From: Kappaphycus alvarezii
Taxonomy: Eukaryota > Rhodophyta > Florideophyceae > Gigartinales > Solieriaceae
Length of the DNA: 64,000 nt
Direction: 5' to 3'
Assembly (NCBI GenBank): GCA_002205965.3
Contig: NADL03000545.1
Location: forward strand, 62,001-126,000
Part shown: in pieces, positions 1 to 11,181 of the stretch
How the letters are laid out: each line of letters begins with the position of its first letter
Numbering within the stretch: position 1 is the stretch's first letter
The notes under the pieces: model-generated
Told to the model about the DNA's origin: nothing
Database searches by the model: none
What the model saw: the letters and a program-made list of their open reading frames with translations, nothing else
Program-made: the position numbers and the translations under genes

Positions 1-1472
1 GCGATGAAGGATGGCGAGATCGCGTTCAGTCGCATCGACCGTCAGAAAGACGCTTTGCAATTCAGCGTGGCGTTGGCCGAGGGTGTGGATAGCCGGGCCT
101 TTGAGAAGCTCTTACAGCTCGATTTCAGTGCACTCGAGATACGTGAGCGCGATGGCAACACGTTTACCCTCAAACTCCTCGACGAAGAAGCCGAGTCGCA
201 AGCCCAAATGGGGAACAAGCGATCAAAGACGATTCGGAGTCGAGCGGATAAATTCGGTGTGACCGAGCCTACCATCGCCCGTCGCGGGGAAGACAATATC
301 CTCATACAGCTGCCGGGTGTGAAAGACCCGGAGCGAGCGATCGCGCTCATCGAAAAACCGCCCAGCTCGAGTTCAAAATGGTCGACGCGCAAGGAAGTGA
401 GGTTCTTCGTTCAATCGCTGATAACGATCTTCCGCAGGGCGTTAAACGCCTTGAGCGCACGTTGGAGAACGGACAAACCGAAGTCTATTTCGAGCTGCCT
501 GCCGATAAGCGACAAGAGCTTCTCGAAAGCGTGGCGTCGGTGATTCCATCCAATCGCGAGCTGCTTTTTGGGCGAGCACGAAGGGTGCTGGTGGGGACAT
601 GCCAACCAGGGCACGGTGGTGAGTTATACCTCGAATCCCGCCCCGGCATTACCGGCGAATATTTGGTGTCGGCTTCAGCGCAACCCAATCCCGAACTGCC
701 GAGCCAGTACGAGGTTACGATGTCGTTCGACCTTCAAGGAGCGAAAATATTCGCCGATCTGACGGGGCTAACGTCGGTAACAATATGGCGATCGTCCTCG
801 ACGACGAGGTCAATTCGGCCCCAGATCAGCGAGCGAATCGCCGGAGGCAGTGCACGCATTCGACTGGTGGCTCGACGGGCCTGCGTAGCCAGCAAGCGGA
901 GGCCACCGATCTTGCGCTCGTACTGCGTGCGGGCGCGCTGCGGCCGGTTGAGATTCGTGAAAAACGAGAAGTTGGTCAGACTCTGGGTGCCGAGGCCATT
1001 CAGAAAGGTCAGATGGCAATCGCCGTGGTTTGGTTTTGGTCCTGCTTTTATGATTGTCTATTACAAGCTGAGTGGTGCGATCGCCGATTTTGCGCTCGTA
1101 CTTAATCTTCTCTTATCATCGCGGTTTTAGCCCTCTTCGAAGCAACTTTAACGCTTCCTGGAATGGCAGGCATATTGCTCACCATCGGTATGGCCGTAGA
1201 TGCGAATGTTATTATTTCGAGCGTATTCGGGAAGAGCTGGCGACTGGCAAGAGCCCGCGTGCCTCCATCGATTCTGGCTACGCGAAGGCGTTTTCGACAA
1301 TTTTTGACGCGAATGTGACTACGCTTATCGCAGGCGTCGTGCTCATGCAGTACGGCAGTGGGCCGGTGCGTGGTTTGCAGTGACTTTGATTATCGGCATT
1401 CTGTGCTCGATGTTCACCGCGGTTGTCGTTACCCGCCTTATCTTTGATTTTTCAGCACACGACGACGCTTGA
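1..1472 (+). CDS. secD: Protein translocase subunit SecD (5' partial, frame-disrupted)
   Basis: SecD works with SecF in the inner membrane, using the proton-motive force to help SecYEG release exported proteins. The reading frame is already open at base 1, so the start and first membrane helix lie upstream. Visible pieces are the periplasmic P1 region, the segment around 640-760 ([13 protein letters not shown]), the substrate-side motif [13 protein letters not shown] near 785, and the C-terminal membrane domain with the family signature VDANVIIFERIREE near 1198-1240. The last codons end in FSAHDDA then TGA. The coding frame changes at least eight times; the first break, near 353, needs one extra G to restore the [12 protein letters not shown] segment. 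It is followed after 63 bases by secF, the usual order. Identity is secure; the exact sequence is not. Confidence 0.93.
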
Positions 1473-1535
1473 AGTCTCTGAGTATCTGATCATAACCTGA
1501 AACACTGAGCCTTGGATCCGCCGACGAGGGCCGCG

Positions 1536-2704
1536 ATGGCAGAACAACAACGATTTGATTTTGATTTTATCCGGCGAATAAGTCTTTTCGCGATGATTTC
1601 CTCGGTCGTTGTCGGCGGCTCTGTAGTCGCTACCGCAACCTTGGGTATCAATTTTGGGATTGATTTCGCTGGTGGCTACGAGATCCAAGTCAAGTTTCCC
1701 GAGGATGTCTCGGAAAACGAAGTGAAGGCGACTCTTACGGAACTTGGATTGGACCGACGCACGGATCCAACGCTTTGGTCCTAGTGAAGACCATGAGTTT
1801 CTGATTTTGTGCGCGAAACGGGAACGATCGCTGAGGAAGATAAGGATGCGATCAAAAGCGATTTGAGAAGCTGGCCGGAGGTGCGGATAAGCTCAATGCG
1901 TTGGTGATCGCGGAGAGTGGCGAGACGGTCACGATTCAGTTTGCCGAGGCGGTTGACGAAGCTGCGGTGAGCCAGGTGTTGACTCGCCGGGCTTAACGGT
2001 CAAAGGCTTGAGCACAAGCGAGCGCACCGACACGCCTCGGTTCCGCTTTGAACTGGTTTCTTTGGCCGATCAAATCGAAGCTGCCCTTCAAAAGAGCTTT
2101 GAGGTCCCGACGAAACCGAGCTCGTGCGTCGGGTCGAATTTGTTGGGCCCAAGTGGGTAATCAGTTGCGTAATCAAGGTCTTCTTGCGGTGCTCTACGCA
2201 CTCGCTTTATTCTGGTTTATATCGCGATACGCTTCGACTTGGCTTTTTCTCCGGGTGCGGTCGTCGCTTTGATCCACGATGTCTTGATTACTATCGGTGT
2301 TTTCGCGGTCTTCCAACTCGAGTTTAATCTGCCGATCATCGGCTATTTTGGCGTTGGTGGGGTACTCGCTGAACGATACAATTGTCGTCTATGATCGCAT
2401 TCGCGAGAATTCGGCACGCTATCGCGGTCGCAGCCTGCGTGATCTGGTCAATACCTCGCTGAACAAACCCTCTCACGCACATGATCACGTCGTTGACCAC
2501 CCTGATCGCTACGATTGCTCTGCTGGTTTTTGGTGGAGAATTGTCCGTGACTTCGCGATTGCGCTGACCATTGGTGTTCTCGTGGGAACGTATTCCTCGA
2601 TCGCTGTGGCGTCTCCTGTCTATATCTTATTGCGTGAACGGGCTGAGCGTCGCGCCGCACAATCCTCGAATCGAGGCGTCAAAAGCAGTACAGCGGCGGC
2701 TTAA
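1536..2704 (+). CDS. secF: Protein translocase subunit SecF (frame-disrupted)
   Basis: SecF is the partner of SecD in the Sec holotranslocon. The ATG at 1536 is preceded by GAGGG about 8 bases upstream and begins MAEQQRFDFDFIRR, followed by the first membrane helix and the conserved INFGIDFAGGYEIQVKF segment. The later membrane domain shows the SLNDTIVVYDRIREN signature near 2360-2412, diagnostic for SecF. The tail is a short basic cytoplasmic segment ending in SSTAAA and TAA. The total span fits about 390 residues, somewhat longer than the E. coli protein. The frame changes several times between 1780 and 2540. It directly follows secD and the two are presumably co-transcribed. Confidence 0.93.
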
Positions 2705-2742
2705 CCAAGGCGGCCGAGTTCAGACGTTTAGAAAAGCGGTGT

Positions 2743-4672
2743 CTAAGCGCGACGATCGTTTAGAGCGCCAAGACGCGATGGTTCGGAACTGGCGAGCTCG
2801 GGAAACGACGGCAGTAAGATGCGCAGCCGCGCGCCGCCGAAGGCACTGCGGGCAACCTCGATGTCGCCATTTTGCTCCCGAATAAATGGAGAGTGAGGGA
2901 GAGGCCAAGACCGGTGCCTTCGTCTTTGGTCGTAAAGAAAGGTTCGAACACGCGCGCGCGACATCTTCGGGATCCCTCACCCTCATCTTCAACATCGATC
3001 ACGATATAGCCGCCACTCTTACGTGTAGTGATTCGGATAGACCCGCCGCTTGGCATGGCTTCGCGGGCGTTACGAAGCACGTTCAGGAGTGCCTGGCGGA
3101 GCTGACCGGCATCGGCCTGGACAACGGTTCGGGTCCGTCTTCGAAACGCAGCTCGACGTTGACCTGATGGGCGCGTAGCTCGGGTCCGAGCATGGAAAGA
3201 AGGTCTCGAATTGCCGCGTGAAGATCGACGGCCTCGATCTGAGCTTGGGGAGTCGAGTGAGTTGAAGATAACCTTCGGTGACTTCTGTGAGGCGCTCGAT
3301 CTCGTTCGCAATCGCCCGAAGCAGGGCTCGAGCTTCGCTTGAATCTTGAGCAGCATCGTCGAGCTCGTCCTCGAGAAGCTCGGTATTCAATCCAATCGCG
3401 CTCAGTGGGTTGCGGATCTCATGGGCGACTTGGCCGATAGCCGGCCTACAGCGGCAAGGCGTTCGGCGCGGAGCAATCTGACCTTGGTTTCTGCCGCGTC
3501 GGACATCGTCGACGATCCAGATCAGACCGCGAGCCGAACCTCTCTCGTCGAGATAAGCGGTGACGCTCAAATCAATGGTTCGCTCTTCGTCGCCGCGTCG
3601 ATAGCTCATCGCCATAGCACGCAGGACTCGATCGGAACCTACCGCTCGCTCGAGAATCGCCTCAGGTGAGCCGACTTCACTTCGAAGTTTCTCGCCGATG
3701 GGATGCTGGTAAATATCTTGGTCGAGGTAGGGCCAGGCTGGAGCGTGCGGCGCGATTGACGGCCGTGATACGGCCACGGAGATCCGTGACGACGACCGCA
3801 CTCGTCAAGCTATTGACCAAGTTCTCGTGGTAGAGGCGAAAAAGTGCGATTTCTTGCTCTTCTCGGCGCAGAGCTTGCTCGGCGAGCTCACGTCGACGCA
3901 CGGTTTCCTCGAGAGATTCTTCCAGCTGGCAGCGCTCGTGTTCGGCTCGGCGCTGTCTTTCGCGCAAACGCCTCTCAAAGTTCGAATTGCCATACCGTCC
4001 GATGCGTTGGATGCGCCAGCCGGCGAAGATGAGGCAACCGATCACCAAGATCCCCCCGCCTACCAGGCTCCAGAGGGGTATTCGTGCTGAGACGCCACCT
4101 CGCGCTTCGGCTCTAGCAGACAACCAATGTCTTGAGTCCATTTCGAGACGTGCCACCTTGGACGCCACCGCTTGTTCGGTGCGTTCAAATTCGAGGAGCA
4201 CGGCTTGGTTTTCATCCAAGCTTTCATTGTCTTCCATCACGTGGCGTATCGCTTCCACGCTTGTGGCAACAAGGGCGGCTTCAGTGTCGATGGCGTCGAG
4301 CGACGCATTCATTCTCGTGCTCAGACGCTCTACGCGAGGCTCACCTATCCGAGGGCCGCGCTCCATGCGACGGCGCATCTCTCTGGTAAGGCCGCGCATA
4401 GCGCGTTGATAGTAATCGGTCGCGTCGTTCAAGACGGCTATTCGACGGTTCTGCGATGAGTCGTAGATCGCGAGTCGTACCCGTCGGATGCTGTGATCAT
4501 GACGCTTGACCAGCAGCCGAGCGCTACCGAGGATCGATGCTCTCTCGGCCGCCTGGCGCAATCGGTCACGCTCGTCACGCTCAATAACGAGACTTTGTCC
4601 AACGAGCCAGAGCATCAATAGGGCACCAGCGACGCTCGGTGCCCACAAAATCTGGAAAGTCAGTGTTCGCAT
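2743..4672 (-). CDS. Membrane-bound PAS sensor histidine kinase (orphan)
   Basis: This is a transmembrane sensor kinase that would autophosphorylate on histidine and pass the phosphate to an unknown regulator. The N-terminus (MRTLTFQILWAP) leads into a membrane helix. A helical, Arg/Glu-rich sensor segment of about 170 residues follows, then a second membrane helix (LVGGGILVIGCLIFAGW), a coiled coil, and a PAS domain with SAVVVTDLRGRITAVN. The HisKA H-box reads VAHEIRNPLSAIGL, and the ATPase domain has an N-box NVLRNAREAMP and a G1 box DVEDEGEG. The C-terminus is taken as the frame ending at 2743 because that frame carries the kinase-like ending GGARLRILLPSF. Frames change around 3070-3350 and near 3700. 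No receiver gene lies next to it. Confidence 0.85.
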
Positions 4673-4750
4673 TTTTTGTTCCCGGCGCTCGGCTTGAACC
4701 CCATGCGAACGATTGAGGTCGGCCGTAGAACGGCTCTCCCGCGCGATCGT

Positions 4751-5644
4751 TCAAGCGCCGCGACGGCGCAGTATGAGGTTCAATGCCTCGTCCATGGGCT
4801 CCGATGTTTCAATCCGTGTGTAGTCCACTCCGATCTCATTCATCGATCGCTCTATCCCGTCCAAGAATTCGCTGATCGCTCGTACATAGGCCGAGCGAAT
4901 CGAACGCGGGTGCACGAAGAGTCGGCGGCTATCCTCCATAGACGCGAAATTAGCGGGATTTTCAAAAGGAAATTGGGTCTCCGCGCTATCGAGCACGTGA
5001 ATGACCATGACATCATGCCGACGAGCCACCAATCGTCGAAACGCAGTAGAAGCGTATTCGAGGTGTCCAACAGATCACTGAGAACGATAATCAGAGACCG
5101 GCGTCGTGAACGAGCCACGAAACGTTCGAGCGAACGTTCAAGGGAGGTCTCCCCAGCGGATTCCAACCCGACGAGGTGGCGCAGGATTTCGAGCAGATGG
5201 CTACCTGTCGCCCGAGGCGGCACTTCGTGGGTAACCGTGGCTTGGAAGGTGGTCAGTCCTGTAGCGTCGGACTGACGCAATGCGAGATAACTCAGTGCCG
5301 CCGCGAGTTGTTTGGCGTAATCGAGCTTTGTGGATTGCGTCGCTGGCAAAGGCCATGGATCCCGAGTGGTCGAGCAGGAGCTCCAGGGAGGTTGGTTTCG
5401 TCTTCAAATTGTTTGACGTTAAAGCGCTCGGTCTTCGCGAAAGCCCGCCAATCGATGTGACGCACGTCGTCGCCAGGGCTGTAGACTTTGTGCTCGCTAA
5501 ATTCGATGGACGAGCCTCGCCGCGGCGATCGGTGGATCCCAGTCAGGGCGCCTAGCGCGACTTTACGGCCAAAAGCCTCAAGTTCTCGATTGCGTCGAGC
5601 AGCTCGGCATCAATCGCCTGGCGCGGGTTCGAGGATGAATTCAC
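4751..5644 (-). CDS. DUF58 protein, partner of MoxR (frame-disrupted)
   Basis: DUF58 proteins are VWA-like partners of MoxR AAA+ ATPases, implicated in metalloenzyme or envelope protein maturation. The family core is clear: EFSEHKVYSPGDDVRHIDWR followed by RAFAKTERFNVKQFEDE, then a degenerate MIDAS-type HSGSMAFA. The C-terminal part reads DVMVIHVLDSAE and ends in NLILRRRGA. The GTG at 5644 overlaps the moxR stop in a GTGA and gives [16 protein letters not shown], which suits the family start, so translational coupling is likely. Frames change at roughly 5560, 5330, 5250 and 5040. The BatA/BatB-type VWA genes that often follow are absent; the next gene on this strand is the orphan kinase. Confidence 0.85.
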
Positions 5645-6660
5645 GACATCGAGCGATGGTGTTCGAGGATCTCGTCCACAATTGCATCGACGGTGACCCG
5701 CCGCGCTTCGGCCTGGAAGTTGGTAAGCACACGATGCCGGAGTACTGGGCGTGCGAGGGCGTTGAGATCGCTGATATCGACCGCCGAGCGACCGTCCAAG
5801 ATAGCACGGGCCTTCGCTGCGAAAATCAGATGCTGACCAGCGCGCGGGCCGGCGCCATAGGTAACGTAGTCGTGCACCGCCGCAGGAGCTTGCTCCTCAC
5901 CCGGACGAGTCATGCGGACGAGCCGAACCGCACTTTCGATGATCGGATCCGAGACAGGAACGCGGACCACGAGATCTTGAAACTCCAAGATCTCTTCCGG
6001 GGTTAAGACCTTGTCCACACGAGCACTTGCAGTGCTCGTTGTTTGCCGAACGATCTGCTCTTCCTCTTGGGCTGAAGGGTACGACCAACAGCATCATCAT
6101 GAAGCGATCAAGTTGTGCCTCCGGAGGGGTAGGTCCCTTCCTGTTCGATTGGGTTTTGAGTCGCAAAAACATGGAACGGCCGCGCGAGGGTGTAAGTTCG
6201 GCCACTGGCTGTTACCTGACCCTCTTGCATTGACTGCAGAAGAGCTGCCTGGGTTTTGGGTGGGGTGCGGTTGATTTCGTCGGCGAGCAGTAGGTTGCAA
6301 AACACCGGCCCACGCACGAAGCGAAATTGTCGGTCACCGCCGGCATCGGTGTCGATGATGTCCGTGCCGGTAATATCTGATGGCATCAGGTCCGGAGTGA
6401 ACTGGATGCGGTTAAACGACAGATCCAAGACGTCGGCAAGCGTTTGGATAAATGTTGTTTTTGCCAAGCCGGGACCCCGACGAATAATCCATGGCCGCGG
6501 GCAAGCAGCGTGATCAGGAGGTGATCGATAACGTCACGCTGGCCGACGATACGCCGACCTATCTGCTCTTGAATCAGAAGACGTTTTGGTGCAGGTGCTC
6601 GACGCGCTGGCGATCGCTTGTCTGGTGTACGACGTTGTGCTGTACGGGTTTGCTATTCAT
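5641..6660 (-). CDS. MoxR-family AAA+ ATPase (frame-disrupted)
   Basis: MoxR ATPases act as chaperone-like remodelers, usually with an adjacent DUF58 protein, as here. From the proposed ATG at 6660 the protein runs MNSKPVQHN, then [16 protein letters not shown], a Walker A region ([15 protein letters not shown]), a Walker B with [19 protein letters not shown], the sensor stretch [15 protein letters not shown], and a C-terminal lid ending in [11 protein letters not shown]. Frame changes lie near 6590 (an A run), 6470 and between 6110 and 6010. The divergent gene at 6846 leaves about 185 bases for promoters on both strands; I see no clear box there. Family assignment is firm; substrate unknown. 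Confidence 0.9.
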
Positions 6661-6845
6661 GTATGTGCCTCATGACCGTCACACTAATCATTTTGGCGCG
6701 TCTGAATAAAGTAGCGCTCCACTATGCCGCCGACGAGTTGTCTACGTCATGAGTTTTGACGATCGTTAAGGCTTCTTTTCTTGTTAACGAGGCAGTATCG
6801 TGTTTGCTCGCCGTTACGAACGCAGGTAGCGTGTTCAATTCCAAT

Positions 6846-8473
6846 ATGCAGTATCTCGATTACTTTGGCCTCGCCGGCGAGCCCTTTTCCAATGCGCCGG
6901 TCAGTCGATTCTATTACGGCAGTGATCAGCATTCCAAAGCGCTGCGCCGCTTGCGCTACGTGGCGAGCTCGATGAAGGGTTTTGCGATCTGTGTTGGAGA
7001 CATCGGCCATGGTAAGACAACGCTCGCCCGGCGGATGCTTGATTCCCTGCCCGAGGAGCAGTTCGAGGCGGCGATGCTGGTCATCGTTCACGCCGGTATC
7101 ACAGCAACGTGGTTGCTGAAGCGAATCGCGAGTCAACTCGGTGTCATCGCCCCGGCCGATGATAAACTCACGATCTTATCTCAGCTCTACACGCGCTTGC
7201 TCGAACTCCATCGGGAGGGCAAACGCGCGGTGGTTCTGATCGACGAAGCTCAGATGCTCGCCAGCCGAGAGCTGATGGAAGAATTTCGCGGCATGTTGAA
7301 TCTCGAGGTGCCGGATCACAAACTCATCACGTTCATTTTTTTCGGTCTGCCCGAGCTTGAAGAGCGCCTTTGCCTCGATCCTCCGCTCGCGCAACGCATC
7401 GCCCTGCGTTATCAATTGGGCGCACTCAGTGTTGCGGATACCGCGGCCTACATTCGGCACCGATTGTGCGTGGCGGGTGCGGTTGATGCCGCTGCGTTAA
7501 TTCCTGATAAGTTAATGCCCGAAATTCAACGATTGAGTGATGGAGTTCCGCGGTTGATCAACACGCTGTGCGATAATCTCTTACTCGAGATGTATTTCGC
7601 GCGGCTGACTTCGGCCGACTCATCCATACTCGCTGACGTGGGCAAGACTTTAGGGCTGCCGATGAATCGATTAACGTCTCAGCCGGAAGCTGCAACTCGC
7701 ATCCACAACGCGCCAGCGCTCGACGATCGTTCAGGAGAAGACGCTATCGCTATGGTTTCGAGACAACCGAATGCCACGATGCGTCAGAACGTCGAGACCC
7801 TCGATGCTGGCGATGTCGCAGAGCTTCCCATCGTTGATCCGGATGCTATCGCTGCTCGTATTGCGCGAGAATCCAGGGATGAAGTCGAGCCAGCCACTTT
7901 GTCCAATGCCAAACTCGCTGCTCGGGAGCTTTCGGACCCGGCTGAACGGGTCGATGATCTCGATATCGAGGTGATTAACCGCGGCCGCGCACCACGTGTC
8001 CCGCCAGCGAAACTGTTGCCTGAATTTGGGGCAGAGTTCCGGCGCGTGCTGGATAATCGCGGCGCCGACGGCAATCGAGTCAGCACCGAGATCGGGCAGT
8101 CGGGTCACGCGGTGACACTGAATACGAGTTGGACCATCTCGATATTGAGGTCGAGACCCTTGCCGATGTCCGTCGTCGTCCCTTTCGATGGCCGAGCAAC
8201 GGAGCTCGCATGTGCTGCCGGGTGCGGATTTGTCGGAGCCGTTGCCTGTAGGCGCCGGGATGCCGTGGGCGCGGGTGTATCTAAACCTGGTGCTCCATCA
8301 CCACCGTTGGCTCAGTGGCAACCCGTGGGAGCTTCGTTGCCGGCATCGCCTAAGCCGTTGCCGATCCCTGAGCGAGTTCGAGCGTTGTGACCACATCAAC
8401 CGGTGCGACCATCGATTTGAATGAGATCGACAGTCTCCTCGCCGATATCGACGGACCGCTCGTTAAGGACTAG
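6846..8473 (+). CDS. ExeA/GspA-like AAA ATPase with long disordered tail
   Basis: This protein has the AAA_22 ATPase of the ExeA/GspA family, which in type II secretion helps assemble the secretin through peptidoglycan. I chose the ATG at 6846 because MQYLDYFGLAGEPFSNAP is the conserved start of the family; the frame is open further upstream. Walker A is GDIGHGKTTLARR (near residue 56), Walker B is AVVLIDEAQML, and PRLINTLCDNLL is the usual C-terminal ATPase motif. After about residue 275 comes a low-complexity acidic/basic tail containing DDLDIEV and HLDIEVET. After a frame change near 8130 it ends [15 protein letters not shown]. No peptidoglycan-binding domain or Gsp genes are visible nearby. 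The 3' end overlaps the convergent valS by 11 bases. Confidence 0.75.
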
Positions 8474-11181
8474 TCTGAGGCGTCGCTGCTGCTCGTAGCT
8501 CCAAAATACCCGCGTCAAGCCGAGCGACCATCGCCTCAAGCTCGGCAGCGCGCTGACGGTCCTTCTGGACCACAGCTTCGGGTGCTTTGGTGATGAAGCT
8601 TGGATTCGACAGCTTCACCGAGAGTTTTTCGAGGTCGGCGAGGGCCTGTTTCCGTTGTTTCTCGAGTCGAGTGCGTTCCGCTCCGAAGTCGATTAAGCCG
8701 TCCAAGGGCACCATCGCTTCAAAGCTCGGGTGAATCTTGATCGCCGAGCCGGTGGTCTTCTGGCCAAGAGCGGTTCGGAGATCCAAGTGTTCTAGGCGAG
8801 CCAACGCGACGATCTCTCCCCGATGGCGCTCAAGAATATCGAGGGCACTCTCCGTCGCGACGATGGCACGGATGGGACGTTGAAGCCGATTTTTGTCTCG
8901 CTGCGGATGGTGCGAAGGGCGGTGATGAGTGCCTGCACCAGAGCGTAGTCGTTTTCGAGCTCGGGATCGCGCGTCAGGCCATCGCCGTCAAAAAATGGTC
9001 CTTGGGCCAGAAGAGTGTCGTCGCCGCTGCGCCCGGGAAGTCGTCTCCAGATCTCCTCAGTCAGGTAGGGCATCATCGGATGAAGCAGGCGCAATAGCTG
9101 GACGAGAGTAAAAAACAGCGTTGCTTGCGCGGCTGAGCGCTCCTCCTTTGAACCCTGTGACAGACGCAGTTTTGATAATTCAATGGCCCAGTCGCAGAAT
9201 TCATTCCAGACAAAGTGATAGAGCGTCATCGCTGCGTCTGAGAAGCGATACTCATCAAGTGCTGCGGCGACATCGTGATGGGAGGCAACAAGGCGCGATA
9301 GGATCCAATGATCCGCGGGCGTTAGATCGCTTCGAACGGCTTCGAGCCGCGGCGGCTCGGCTTGATCAAGCTGCATCAACACATAGCGCGCGGCATTCCA
9401 AAACTTATTGGCAAAATTACGGTAACCGGTGATCACTTCTTCAGATAAATGAATGTCACGACCCTGGGTGGCTAGGGCGCATAGGGCAAATCTGGTGGGA
9501 TCCGCTCCGTAGCGATCGATGAGATCTAACGGATCGATCACATTACCCTTGCTCTTAGACATTTTGTGGCCGTGTTCGTCACGAACAAGGGCGTGGATGT
9601 AGACGGTTTGAAACGGCACTTTGCCCAAAAAATAAAGACTCGCCATCATCATCCGGGCGACCCAAAAAAAGATAATGTCGAAGCCGGTCGAAAGTGTGGT
9701 GTTGGGGAAGAATCTCTCGAGCTCAGGTGTTTCTTCCGGCCACCCTAACGTAGAGAAGGCCAAAGCTGAGAAGAAAACCAAGTGTCGAGTACATCTGCAT
9801 CTTGGCGAAGAGTAACCGCTTGTCCGTAATGAGCGGTCGCTTCGGTTCGAGCCTGTTGTTCTGACTCCGCGACGAAAACCGTGCCGTCGGGTCCGTACCA
9901 GGCGGGGATAGGGTGTCCCCACCACAGCTGCCGTGAGATACACCAAGGCTCAATATTCCGCAGCCACTCAAAGTATGTTTTTTCCCAATTTCTCGGAATG
10001 AAGCGAGTTTTTCCGTTTTCTACGGCTTCTATCGCTGCGGGGGCGAGTTGAGCTGCATCGACAAACCACTGGTCAGTCAGGCGTGGCTCGATGACAGCTC
10101 CTGAACGGTCGCCATAGGGAACCTGGAGAACATGGTCTTCGGTGCGCTCCAAGGCGCCGACGGCCTCCAGATCGGCCACAATGCGCCGTCTGGCTTCAAG
10201 CCGTTCGAGACCGCGGTAAGCTTCGGGCGCATTCGCATTGATACACGCCTGTTCGTCAAAGATGTTGATCGGTGAGAGTCCGGCGCGTTTGCCAACCTCG
10301 AAATCATTGAAGTCATGGGCTGGCGTGATTTTGACAGCACCCGTGCCTTTTTCAGGGTCTGAGTATTCGTCGGCAATGATCGGGATTTTTCGGTTCACGA
10401 GCGGCAAAAGCAATTCGCTGCCAATGAGTTCTCTATAACGATCGTCTTCTGGATGGACCGCCACGGCAACGTCGCCGAGCATTGTTTCTGGCCGGGTCGT
10501 CGCCACCACGATCGAGCGTTGAGAAGCGTCGGCGAATGGGTAGCGCAAATGCCAAATTTTGCCGTGAACCTCTCGGGCTTCTACTTCAAGGTTGCTGATC
10601 GCGGTTTTAAACGCGGGATCCCAGTTCACCAGGCGCTTATCGCGATAAATGATCCCGGCGCGATACCAGGTAATGAAGACGTGACGCACTGCCGCAGAGA
10701 ACGGCTCGTCCATGGTGAAACGTTCGCGCTGCCACGCCAAACTCGCACCCAGACGCTTGAGCTGCTGGTTGATGGTGTTGCCCGAACGATCTTTCCACTG
10801 CCAAACCCGTTCTATAAACGCTCGACGGCCAAGCTCTTCGCGGTTTGTGCCCTCGGTCTCGAGTTCACGCTCAACAACCATCTGCGTCGCAATACCAGCA
10901 TGATCCGTTCCTGGCTGCCAAAGAGTGTTCCAACCCTGCATCCGACGATAACGGATCATAACATCTTGAAGGGTGTGATTGAGCGCATGACCGATGTGCA
11001 AGACGCCGGTAACGTTCGGTGGCGGGATCGCCATCGCAAAATTCTGCGCATCGGAATACGAAGTCGGCTCGAAGATGCCACTGCTTTCCCAACGAGCGTA
11101 GGCACCTCGTTCGACATCTCGGGGCTCGAAAGCCGCTGGGAGCTCATCACCCTTCACTTCAGGTGTTTTTCTGAGCATCAA
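8463..11181 (-). CDS. valS: Valyl-tRNA synthetase
   Basis: A class I aminoacyl-tRNA synthetase that charges tRNA-Val. The HIGH signature is in [18 protein letters not shown] (about residue 55), and the KMSKS loop is [20 protein letters not shown]. Editing-domain motifs such as [18 protein letters not shown] are present. The protein finishes with the Lys/Glu-rich C-terminal coiled coil typical of ValRS ([18 protein letters not shown]). Length of about 900 residues fits the family. There is a clear frame change near 9750-9900, where [13 protein letters not shown] should pass into [16 protein letters not shown], and another near 8800-8890. The ATG at 11181 overlaps the end of the upstream receiver gene by 23 bases; a second ATG follows immediately. 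A tRNA-Val gene is in the same window at 63.3 kb. Confidence 0.96.

Noticed and set aside
1-2704. secD and secF as pseudogenes
   Set aside because: All family motifs are present in order in alternate frames, and the breaks are one-base losses of the same kind as elsewhere; sequence error is the simpler explanation.
6661-6845. Sigma-70 promoter TTGACG near 6752 for the ExeA-like gene
   Set aside because: No acceptable minus-10 hexamer lies at 16-18 bases; the match is not above chance.
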